Assembly (NCBI RefSeq): GCF_038050375.1
Contig: NZ_CP150886.1
Location: 3,203,318-3,267,317 of the forward strand
Origin: Okeanomitos corallinicola TIOX110
GTDB lineage: Bacteria > Cyanobacteriota > Cyanobacteriia > Cyanobacteriales > Nostocaceae
Length of the DNA: 64,000 nucleotides
Direction: 5' to 3'
Shown here: positions 56,120 through 64,000 of the stretch, piece by piece
How the letters are laid out: the number at the start of each line of letters is the position of its first letter
Numbering within the stretch: position 1 is the first letter of the stretch
Notes under the pieces: model-generated
The model's input: only the letters and a program-made list of their open reading frames with translations
What the model was told of the DNA's origin: nothing
Databases searched by the model: none
Position numbers and translations under genes: made by a program

Positions 56120-57829
56120 ATGAGTCAAATCAATAAAATTTTAAATTTAGGTGATGATATTAATACAGATGATATAATTCCTGCCAAGCGAGCCACAGCC
56201 GATGATCCAGAGATTTTAAAAGAATATGCTCTAGAACATTTGATCGGAGTAGGAGAGTTAAAAAAATATAACGTTATTGCCGCCGGAGAAAATTTTGGTT
56301 GTGGTTCTAGTCGAGAAATTGCCCCCATAGCCATCAAAGCTGCTGGTATTGAAAAAGTGCAAGCTAAATCATTTGCAGAAATTTTTTATCGAAATAGTAT
56401 CAATATAGGATTGCCCTTAGAAATTATGGGTGAAAATCAGGATAATCCAGTAATTGAGGCGATCGCCAAAGTCGGTGGACTCATACCCTTCAACCAGATG
56501 CGTCGTCAGGGAAAAATTACCATTCCCCCCAGTGTCACATCTCCACGCTCGATGACATTAGTGGAAAAACTCCTCGCCAAAGCCTCCGGTAATGCCTATG
56601 TCCGCCCTGGAGAAGTCGTATTTGCCAAAGTTGATTTAGCACTATCCCATGATGCCGTATCCAGTCCCGTAGCCCGAATATTTTATCAACACTATGGACT
56701 AGAAGCAAAACTATGGGATGCCCAAAAAGTAGTTTTAGTAGCAGACCATTTTATTCAAGTCAATGACATCCGTAGCGACCAAAAAGCCAATGTCATGTAT
56801 GAACAGATGGTCGAGTTTGCTAAAGACCAAGGATGCCATCTATTTGATATAGTTTCACCAGGGGAAGCCGCCGGTATCTGTCATGTATTACTCCCAGAAA
56901 AAGGATTTGTTAGACCAGGAATGATCATTGCTGGGACAGATTCCCATACCTGCACCTACGGAGCATTAGGAGCATTTTCTACCGGAGTAGGAACTACAGA
57001 CATGGCAAATATCTATGCTATGGGTGATATGTGGATGCGTGTCCCCCCAACATTAGTATTTGAACTGTCTGGAACTTTACCACCCCACATCAGTGCCAAA
57101 GATATTATCTTATTTATTCTGGGAAAAATTGGCTGTGCTGGTGCAACCAGTAAAGTAATGGAATTTAGAGGATCAATACTCGCACAACTTCCCTTTGACG
57201 AGCGTTTGACTCTAGCAAATATGGCCATAGAGTGTGGAGCAATCTGTGGTTTAATTGTTCCTGATGAAACCACCAGAAATTACGTAAATAATCGCACCAC
57301 CCAAGAATTTACAGAAATTATTGGTGATACAGATGCCGAGTATGAAAAAGTCTATCAATTTGACCTCAGCAATCTAGAACCACAAATTGCTCGTCCTCCT
57401 AAACCAGACCAGGTAGTACCTATTAGTGAATTAGAAACAACTCCGATCACCAAAGCCTTTATCGGTTCATGCACAGGGGGAAAACTATACGATTTAGCTC
57501 AGGCCGCAGCAGTTTTACAGGGTCGGCAAATAGCAGATGGTGTAAATTTATTTATAGTCCCAGCTTCCGTAGAAATTCGGGAAAAAGCTCAAGCATTAGG
57601 TTATCTAGATATATTTACTCAAGCCGGCGCACAGGTTCTCAAATCAGGTTGTGGAGCTTGTATCAATTCAGGAATTGGAGTTTTGAACAAAGAAGAAACG
57701 GGGGTTTATGCAACCAATCGTAATTTTAAAGGACGCAGTGGCGATCCAACAGGCAAAAACTATCTGGCATCTCCAAGAACAGTGGCGATCTCAGCTATAA
57801 AAGGCAAAATCAGCCACGTTCTTGATTAA
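56120..57829 (+). CDS. hphCD: HphCD, fused isopropylmalate isomerase-like dehydratase
   Basis: The 569-residue protein joins a LeuD-like swivelling domain (~1-165: ILNLGDDINTDDIIPAKR, GENFGCGSSREIAP) to a LeuC-like aconitase domain (~170-569). The three [4Fe-4S] cysteines are visible: Cys451 in GSCTGG and Cys511/Cys514 in SGCGACI. Ordinary LeuC and LeuD are separate proteins, so the small-subunit-first fusion is diagnostic of HphCD. It isomerises 2-benzylmalate to 3-benzylmalate. It starts 22 bases after hphB, with an AAGGAGA site, so the two are co-transcribed. Confidence 0.9.
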   Translation: MSQINKILNLGDDINTDDIIPAKRATADDPEILKEYALEHLIGVGELKKYNVIAAGENFGCGSSREIAPIAIKAAGIEKVQAKSFAEIFYRNSINIGLPLEIMGENQDNPVIEAIAKVGGLIPFNQMRRQGKITIPPSVTSPRSMTLVEKLLAKASGNAYVRPGEVVFAKVDLALSHDAVSSPVARIFYQHYGLEAKLWDAQKVVLVADHFIQVNDIRSDQKANVMYEQMVEFAKDQGCHLFDIVSPGEAAGICHVLLPEKGFVRPGMIIAGTDSHTCTYGALGAFSTGVGTTDMANIYAMGDMWMRVPPTLVFELSGTLPPHISAKDIILFILGKIGCAGATSKVMEFRGSILAQLPFDERLTLANMAIECGAICGLIVPDETTRNYVNNRTTQEFTEIIGDTDAEYEKVYQFDLSNLEPQIARPPKPDQVVPISELETTPITKAFIGSCTGGKLYDLAQAAAVLQGRQIADGVNLFIVPASVEIREKAQALGYLDIFTQAGAQVLKSGCGACINSGIGVLNKEETGVYATNRNFKGRSGDPTGKNYLASPRTVAISAIKGKISHVLD

Positions 57830-58000
57830 AAGTCAAGATAATACACAAATTTAGGTTAATCAGGAGGAAAATGTTAAAAATTTAGGTTGATTTGATAGTT
57901 AGGATTACCATAGACTTGCAAATTGTTTTCTTTGTCTTCAAAGAATCACATACCATACTACTGAGAAAGTGTTAACCAAAAAATTGGAGGAATAGAAATT

Positions 58001-58426
58001 ATGAACTTTGACGAACTGGCTAAAAAACTAGGTGGACTTGGTCTTCCTGGCGTAATTCTCGTAATTTTAACCGTGACATCAGCAGGTAGTAATGCTGCTG
58101 TCGTTGCTACACTCACCGCAATAGGTGGACCTTTTGGGATTGTTGGTGGCATAGGTTTACTAGGACTGACAACAATTATCGGAGATGCTGTTTCCAGCTT
58201 CGGACTAGAAGCAATTGTTAAAGCCATCTATTCAGAACGGAAAAAAACCGAACCTTTGAGAGGAATCCTCAAAGAAATTCAAGACTTACCAATTTCCGAT
58301 GACCTAAAAATCAAACTAACAGATCATCTGAATTCAGAAACTACTACTGAAGCAGAAGTAGTGGAAAAACCTAAAACAGTAGAAATCGTTGATGAACACG
58401 AAGAAGCAACAGTAGTTGTAGAATAA
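58001..58426 (+). CDS. Gly-rich hydrophobic small protein between hphCD and the synthetase
   Basis: I do not recognise a characterised family. The 141-residue product has a short amphipathic start (MNFDELAKKLGGLGLPG), two hydrophobic Gly/Ala-rich segments at ~18-40 and ~42-62 (IGGPFGIVGGIGLLGLTTII) that could form a membrane hairpin, a charged middle (AIYSERKKTEPLRGILKEIQ) and a Glu/Val-rich tail. A GGAGGAA ribosome-binding site precedes the ATG. It sits 171 bases after hphCD and is followed by a strong hairpin. It could be a stand-alone membrane factor or a cargo-like peptide; nothing links it to synthesis beyond position. Confidence 0.65.
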   Translation: MNFDELAKKLGGLGLPGVILVILTVTSAGSNAAVVATLTAIGGPFGIVGGIGLLGLTTIIGDAVSSFGLEAIVKAIYSERKKTEPLRGILKEIQDLPISDDLKIKLTDHLNSETTTEAEVVEKPKTVEIVDEHEEATVVVE

Positions 58427-58519
58427 TTTCACTGTTAGTTCAAGACTGTTAGTTCAAGTCAGTAATAATTACTGGTCAATAATTGAATTTACCCACTGTA
58501 AATTGTAGTAAAAAATAAA

Positions 58520-58568
58520 AATGGCCTTTAGAGTTTGGTTTTTATAAATTTAACTCTTACAGGCCATT
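58520..58568. terminator. Long hairpin between the small protein and the synthetase
   Basis: AATGGCCT-TTAGAGTT pairs almost perfectly with AACTCTTA-CAGGCCATT around a 16-base loop. It would separate the hph transcript from the synthetase, which then needs its own promoter. Confidence 0.6.
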
Positions 58569-58843
58569 ATTTCTCAAACATGAGAATCATTAATCCGACA
58601 AATAACTATTAAGTACCTGGGCAAAATTAATTGCACATTTGGGAAAACAATAGAAATCGCTGTATCTCTTGTCTGTCACCTGTCACCTGTCACCTGTCAC
58701 TTTTCATAAATATGAAATTTATTTTGCACGACTACTTATTACCATTGACATTATTGTTTTTAATAGTTTAATTGTGTTATGAATTTTCAATAAAACTTTG
58801 ACTACTGTCAAATAGAAGCATTTAGAAGCACTCCGTAAAAATT
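58569..58843. other. Region upstream of the synthetase
   Basis: It contains four TGTCACC heptamers (58671-58700) and the 33-base repeat at 58708-58740 shared with 36401-36433. The promoter of the synthetase is probably between 58740 and 58843, but no clear boxes stand out. Confidence 0.4.
58671..58700. repeat. Heptamer repeat, four TGTCACC units
   Basis: Same repeat type as in the MITE at 22683-22717 and 33527-33561. Confidence 0.75.
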
Positions 58844-61800
58844 ATGCAAGAAATAGTAATTAACTCTCATGATTCTGTTGACGTTGATTCTGCTTTAACT
58901 GAACAGGATCTACAAAAAATATTAATACAATGGAATGATACCAAAACAGATTATCCAAAAAATTTGTGTATTCATGAATTATTTACCGCCCAAGTAGAAA
59001 AGAATCCAGATCATATTGCTGTTGTCTTTGATGAACAAAAAATTACTTATCAAGAATTAAATTACCAATCTAATAAAGTAGCTCATTATTTACAATCTTT
59101 ACGAGTAGAAACAGAATTTTTAGTGGGGATTTGTGTGGAACGTTCCCTAGAAATGATCATTGGATTATTGGGAATAATCAAAGCAGGTGCAGCCTATGTA
59201 CCACTAGATCCAAACTATCCTCAAGAACGTCTATCTTTCATGGTTTCAGATTCACAAATACAAGTTTTGTTAACTCAGCAAAAGTTTGTGAATGAATTTT
59301 CTGGCAGCGGATTAAAAACAATTTTGTTAGATAGAGATGCAGAATTAATTAATAGCCAGAGTTCAGAAAATCCTCCTAGGAGTGTCACCTCAGAAAATCT
59401 TGCTTATGTTATTTATACTTCTGGTTCTACAGGTCAACCTAAAGGTGTTGCTGTACCCCATCGGGCGGTAAATCGTCTAGTTTGTAATACCAACTATGTC
59501 GAGTTTACAGCTAGTGATATCGTAGCTCAAGCTTCCAATACCTCATTTGATGCAGCGACATTTGAAATCTGGGGTTCTCTGCTTAACGGATCTACCTTAA
59601 TAGGAATTAATCAAAATATTGTACTTTCACCTCAAGATTTTGCCGCCCATATTCAAGCACAAAAAATCAGTATTTTATTTTTAACTACTTCCTTATTTCA
59701 TCAATTAGCAAATATTGTTCCTCAAGCATTTAAAGATTTACAAACCTTGGTGATTGGCGGTGAAGCTTTAAACGCTAAATCGGTGAAAGCAGTTCTAGAA
59801 CATGGTGCGCCGCAACGATTAATTAATGGTTATGGGCCAACTGAAAGTACAACCTTTGCTGGTTGGTATTTAGTTGAGAATGTACCAGAAGATGCAACAA
59901 ATTTACCAATTGGTCGCCCCATATCCAACACACAAATCTATATATTAAACTCGGAATTAAAACCAGTTCCCGTGGGTACACCAGGAGAACTATATATTGG
60001 TGGTGATGGTTTAGCTAGAGGTTATTTGAACCGCCCTGAAATTACGTCAGAAAGATTTATTCCTAATCCGTTTAACGATGAAAAATTATATAAAACTGGG
60101 GATTTAGCCCGTTATTTACCAGACGGTAATATTGAATATTTGGGACGAATTGATCATCAAGTTAAGATTCGCGGTTTCCGCATTGAATTAGGAGAAATTG
60201 AAGCCGGTTTAATTCAACACCCGGATGTATATCAGGCTGTGGTCATTGTCCGGGAAGATATTCCTGGGGATAAACGACTGGTGGCTTATGTTGTTCCCCA
60301 TCAAAAATCAACATTAAATAACATCACCTTAAAACAGTTCCTAGTAGAAAAGTTGCCTAATTATATGATGCCAGCAGCTTTTGTGATTTTGGCATCCTTA
60401 CCACTCACACCTAATGGTAAGGTAGATCGGCAAAATTTACCCGTACCGGATCGCATTCGTCCCGATTTAGCAGAAGTCTTTGTTGCACCTCGTAACCCCA
60501 TTGAGGAAAAGTTAGCTGGTATTTGGACTCAGTTGTTGGGACTGGATGTAGTGGGAGTCAATGATAACTTTTTCTGCTTGGGTGGTCATTCCCTGATTAT
60601 CACGCAGATGCTTTCTCGCGTGCGGGAAGTTTTCTCGGTGAATATATCTTTTAATCAAGTATTTGCCAACCCTGTCATTGCGGCTGTAGCTCAACTCATT
60701 ACCCAAGGCGGGGAAGAATCAGAATGGCAACGTCCCCCCATCCAAGCCATTTCCCATCAAGGACTTGTACCAGTTTCCTTTTCTCAAGAGCGGATTTACT
60801 TTGTCTATAAATTAGCACCAGAAAATAGCGCCTACCAATTCCAAGCGACGATGGAATTAAGAGGAAATCTCAATGTTGAAGCTTTAGAACGCTCTTTAGA
60901 TGAGATTGTCAAGCGTCATGAAATCTTTCGCACAACCTATGAAGATGTGAATGGTCGGTTATATCAGGTGATTAACCCCCATGAAAGAGTCAGTTTTGAA
61001 GTAGTTGATCTGCGGGCAATTCCTGAATCTGAGCGAGAAATTGAGGCAGAAAAGGTGGTGCAGGCAGAAGTGCAAACACACTTAGATATGACTCGACTAC
61101 CGATAGTCAAGTGGGTTTTATTTAGGTTGAGCGACCAAGAATATATACTGACCCATGTTGAACATCATATTGCCCATGATGGTTGGTCATTTAATGTCTT
61201 TTTAAGTGAGTTGGTAACACTGTATCAAGCCTTCTCTGCTGGTAAACCCTCCCCCTTACCTGAACTTAGTTTCCAGTTTGCTGACTTTGCTACTTGGCAG
61301 CGTGAATGGGCTAAAACCCCAGAAGCTCAAGCCCAATTAGCCTATTGGCAACAAAAATTAGCAGGGATTCCGCCTCTGTTGGAATTACCTTACGATCGCC
61401 CCCGTCCCCAAGAACAAACTTATAATGGTGAGCATCTGCGGATGGAATTGCCTGTTGATTTGTGCGAATCCCTGAGAGTTTTCAGTCATCAACAAGGTGC
61501 AACCTTATTTATGACGATGCTGGAAGCGTTTATCATTCTCTTGCACCGATACATTGGCCAGGATGATATTTTTATCGGGTCTGCGGTTGCTAATCGGCGG
61601 ATGCAGCAAATCGAAAAGATCATAGGTATGGTTGTTAACAATTTGGTTTTACGTACCGATGTTTCCGGTAATCCTACAGTCCGGGAATTGCTAGACCGTG
61701 TACGCCAAGTAACAATAGAAGCTTACGCTAATGAAGATATACCATTTGATAAAGTTGTAGAAGCGATCAGACCGGTTCGCAATTTGAGTCACAATCCACT

Positions 61801-64000
61801 GTTTCAAGTCATGTTTAGCTTCCATAATTCCGCTAAACCACACTTGCATTTCCCTGGTGTGGACATGACTTTGCATGAACCAGTAAGTAATAAATCGGCA
61901 AAGTTTGATATTGATTTCCTCGTAATTCCACGGTTTGAACAAAGCGTACAGTATGGGGCGAAAACAGGAGCAAAAGGAATTACTCTGGTTTTGGAATATA
62001 ACAGCGATTTGTTTGATGCTGAGACGATCCAAGCCATGTTGGAGCAGTATCAACAGGTCTTAGTGGCGATGATTGCTCACCCAGACCAACAAATTGGTCA
62101 AATACCTCTGCTCACGCCATCTCAACAAAAATTACTAGGGGAATGGAATCAAACTTACAGGGAAAATACACAAAGACAGTGTATTCATAAGTTGTTTGAA
62201 ACTCAGGTAGAGTTAACACCGGATGCGATCGCTGTAGAACAGAATGGGCAAAAATTAACTTACCGAGAATTGAATGATCGCGCTAACCAAGTTGCTAACT
62301 ATTTAGAAAGTTTAGGAGTCAAACCAGAAACCTTGGTGGGTATCTGCGTTGATCGTTCCTTAGAAATGATTGTTGGTTTACTGGGAATTCTGAAAGCTGG
62401 TGGTGCTTATGTTCCCCTTGATCCGGCTTATCCCCAAGAAAGAATAGATGATATCATTGCAGATACCCAACTAGGCGTTTTAATCATCCAAGGCAGATTT
62501 AGAGACAAACTACCAGATTTTACTGGGAAAGCAATTTGTTTAGATACTGATTGGTCAGTAATTTCAACATACAGTAAAACAAATCCAATTAGTGATGTTC
62601 AACTTCATCACCTGGCTTACATTATCTATACTTCCGGGTCTACGGGTAAACCCAAAGGTGTAATGATTGAACATCAGTCAATGCAGAATTTTGTTACCAC
62701 CGCTATTGATAAATATGGAATTAGTGGAAAAGATAAAATTCTGCAATTTGCATCCGTTTGTTTTGATACATCCATTGAAGAAATTTTTCCCTGTTTATGT
62801 GTCGGTGCAACCTTAGTTTTACGCACCGCAGAAATGCTCAATTCTAGTGATGAATTTTGGCAGTGTTGTCAACAATGGCAGTTAACAGTTTTAGATTTAC
62901 CTACAGCATATTGGCATCAATTAGTAGTAGATTTAAAACCTGAAGATTCTCGACTACCAGCAAGTTTAAAAACTGTGATTATTGGTGGTGAAGCAGTCCA
63001 AATAGAAAAAGTCAAACATTGGCATAGTTGCGTGGATCATTTTTCCCCAACACCGCAATTATTTAATAGTTACGGACCAACAGAAGCAACAGTTGTAACT
63101 ACCTTAGAACAATTAACAACAACAGAAAATTCTGTTAGTATTGGTAAACCAATTAGTAATGTTCAGGTTTATATTTTAGATCAATATTTGCAACCTGCAC
63201 CGATAGGAGTTGCTGGAGAATTACATATTGGGGGGAGAGGATTAGCAAGAGGATATTGGCAACGTCCAGAATTAACAGCGGAGAAATTTATTCAGGATCA
63301 AAATGGCAATTGCTTGTATAAAACAGGGGATTTAGTCAGATTTAAAAAAGATGGAAAATTAGAATATTTAGGTAGAGTTGATAGTCAAGTCAAAATTCGC
63401 GGTTTTCGGATTGAGTTGGGAGAAATTGAAACCGTATTAAGACAACATCCGCAAGTATTACAAGCTGTTGTGATTGCCTATGAAGAAATTCCCGGACAAA
63501 AGCGACTTGTAGCTTATATTATCCCTGAAAATTCTCCACCAAAAACTGACGAGTTAAGAAATTTTCTCAAGCAGAAACTACCACATTATATGATTCCGGC
63601 GGCATTTATGGTTTTGGCAACATTACCAATGACTGCTAACCGCAAGGTAGATTATCGGGCTTTACCAACACCTGATTTTTCTCGCAGTTCTGAAGATAAA
63701 TTTGCAGTACCTCGTACACTCATAGAAGAGAAATTAGTAACGATTTGGTCAGAAGTTTTAAGAATAGAAAACATTGGCATTCATGATAACTTTTTTGAAC
63801 TGGGTGGAGACTCAATTCTCAGCATTCAGTTAATTTCTAAAGCTAATCAAGCGGGTGTGCAAATTGCCGCTAAACAGTTATTTAAGTATCAAACCATTGC
63901 TGAGTTAGCAACTGTAGCGGGTATGACTCGCCAAATCAACGCCGAACAAGATTTAGTAACTGGTAAAGTTGGTTTAACACCGATTCAAAAATGGTTTTTT
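58844..64000 (+). CDS. aptA: Anabaenopeptin-type nonribosomal peptide synthetase, first protein (cut off by window end)
   Basis: The frame is open for all 1719 visible codons and runs past the end. Module 1 is a loading module without a C domain: A1 (~45-530; YTSGSTGQPKG, then GYGPTES) and PCP1 (LGGHSL, Ser583). Module 2: C domain (~635-1075; EHHIAHDG at 773-780), A2 (~1100-1600; YTSGSTGKPKG, NSYGPTEA), PCP2 (LGGDSI, Ser1657) and the start of an E domain (LTPIQKWFF). By eye the A1 code reads D-A-F-F-V-G-G-T-F (aliphatic, Val/Ile-like) and A2 reads D-T-E-D-I-G-S-V-V (basic, Lys-like). A-PCP-C-A-PCP-E, D-Lys and a ureido-type C domain match the first anabaenopeptin protein. The ATG at 58844 is the first sensible start. 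Confidence 0.9.
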   Translation, partial: MQEIVINSHDSVDVDSALTEQDLQKILIQWNDTKTDYPKNLCIHELFTAQVEKNPDHIAVVFDEQKITYQELNYQSNKVAHYLQSLRVETEFLVGICVERSLEMIIGLLGIIKAGAAYVPLDPNYPQERLSFMVSDSQIQVLLTQQKFVNEFSGSGLKTILLDRDAELINSQSSENPPRSVTSENLAYVIYTSGSTGQPKGVAVPHRAVNRLVCNTNYVEFTASDIVAQASNTSFDAATFEIWGSLLNGSTLIGINQNIVLSPQDFAAHIQAQKISILFLTTSLFHQLANIVPQAFKDLQTLVIGGEALNAKSVKAVLEHGAPQRLINGYGPTESTTFAGWYLVENVPEDATNLPIGRPISNTQIYILNSELKPVPVGTPGELYIGGDGLARGYLNRPEITSERFIPNPFNDEKLYKTGDLARYLPDGNIEYLGRIDHQVKIRGFRIELGEIEAGLIQHPDVYQAVVIVREDIPGDKRLVAYVVPHQKSTLNNITLKQFLVEKLPNYMMPAAFVILASLPLTPNGKVDRQNLPVPDRIRPDLAEVFVAPRNPIEEKLAGIWTQLLGLDVVGVNDNFFCLGGHSLIITQMLSRVREVFSVNISFNQVFANPVIAAVAQLITQGGEESEWQRPPIQAISHQGLVPVSFSQERIYFVYKLAPENSAYQFQATMELRGNLNVEALERSLDEIVKRHEIFRTTYEDVNGRLYQVINPHERVSFEVVDLRAIPESEREIEAEKVVQAEVQTHLDMTRLPIVKWVLFRLSDQEYILTHVEHHIAHDGWSFNVFLSELVTLYQAFSAGKPSPLPELSFQFADFATWQREWAKTPEAQAQLAYWQQKLAGIPPLLELPYDRPRPQEQTYNGEHLRMELPVDLCESLRVFSHQQGATLFMTMLEAFIILLHRYIGQDDIFIGSAVANRRMQQIEKIIGMVVNNLVLRTDVSGNPTVRELLDRVRQVTIEAYANEDIPFDKVVEAIRPVRNLSHNPLFQVMFSFHNSAKPHLHFPGVDMTLHEPVSNKSAKFDIDFLVIPRFEQSVQYGAKTGAKGITLVLEYNSDLFDAETIQAMLEQYQQVLVAMIAHPDQQIGQIPLLTPSQQKLLGEWNQTYRENTQRQCIHKLFETQVELTPDAIAVEQNGQKLTYRELNDRANQVANYLESLGVKPETLVGICVDRSLEMIVGLLGILKAGGAYVPLDPAYPQERIDDIIADTQLGVLIIQGRFRDKLPDFTGKAICLDTDWSVISTYSKTNPISDVQLHHLAYIIYTSGSTGKPKGVMIEHQSMQNFVTTAIDKYGISGKDKILQFASVCFDTSIEEIFPCLCVGATLVLRTAEMLNSSDEFWQCCQQWQLTVLDLPTAYWHQLVVDLKPEDSRLPASLKTVIIGGEAVQIEKVKHWHSCVDHFSPTPQLFNSYGPTEATVVTTLEQLTTTENSVSIGKPISNVQVYILDQYLQPAPIGVAGELHIGGRGLARGYWQRPELTAEKFIQDQNGNCLYKTGDLVRFKKDGKLEYLGRVDSQVKIRGFRIELGEIETVLRQHPQVLQAVVIAYEEIPGQKRLVAYIIPENSPPKTDELRNFLKQKLPHYMIPAAFMVLATLPMTANRKVDYRALPTPDFSRSSEDKFAVPRTLIEEKLVTIWSEVLRIENIGIHDNFFELGGDSILSIQLISKANQAGVQIAAKQLFKYQTIAELATVAGMTRQINAEQDLVTGKVGLTPIQKWFF

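Noticed and set aside
55045-57829. Reading the dehydrogenase and dehydratase as leucine biosynthesis leuB/leuCD
   Set aside because: The LeuD-LeuC fusion, the altered RELVSGIYFG segment and the adjacent ureido-peptide synthetase fit the homoamino-acid pathway better.

Overview
The window comes from a cyanobacterium, most likely a filamentous Nostocales species. Supporting signs are psb28, fibrillin-family, DUF3134 and DUF2555-type proteins, frequent HIP1 octamers (GCGATCGC), dispersed heptamer repeats of the TGTCACC type, and the start of an anabaenopeptin-type peptide synthetase. The genus cannot be fixed from the sequence alone.

Layout. Bases 1-5400 form an accessory, toxin-antitoxin-rich stretch: two near-identical small genes flank a retropepsin-like pair and a Panacea/PemK-like pair, followed by a decaying antitoxin gene, a protein with a HEPN-like motif, and a PIN toxin-antitoxin pair. 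Bases 5475-22317 are mostly core genes: a PEP-synthase-like enzyme, an AAA ATPase, alkaline phosphatase, psb28, moaB, mraY, a fibrillin and the tldD/tldE peptidase pair. Bases 22531-24672 hold a 214-bp MITE followed by the frameshifted remains of a large surface protein. Bases 25088-30871 encode one 1927-residue signalling protein: kinase, AAA ATPase, GAF, class III cyclase and a C-terminal globin. Bases 30900-32000 carry gene debris (truncated HicA with HicB, an ATPase fragment). Bases 32006-50593 are again mostly core: coaBC, murA, tRNA-Leu, rplY, purA, rplI and dnaB. A TnpB element sits between rplI and dnaB, and dnaB contains a mini-intein. A LamG-patatin fusion follows.

Bases 53512-64000 are the most interesting part. 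An Fe(II)/2-oxoglutarate dioxygenase, a LeuB-like dehydrogenase (HphB) and a fused LeuD-LeuC dehydratase (HphCD) are followed by a small Gly-rich membrane-type protein and a synthetase with order A-PCP-C-A-PCP-E that runs off the window. The homoamino-acid enzymes would lengthen Phe or Tyr to homo-Phe or homo-Tyr. The synthetase would load an aliphatic residue, join it to D-Lys, and probably form a ureido bond, because its C domain carries EHHIAHDG. This fits an anabaenopeptin-family cluster. hphA, the remaining modules and the transporter are not in the window.

Several intergenic regions hold recognisable gene corpses (dtd, a GGDEF domain, antitoxin tails), pointing to ongoing gene decay.
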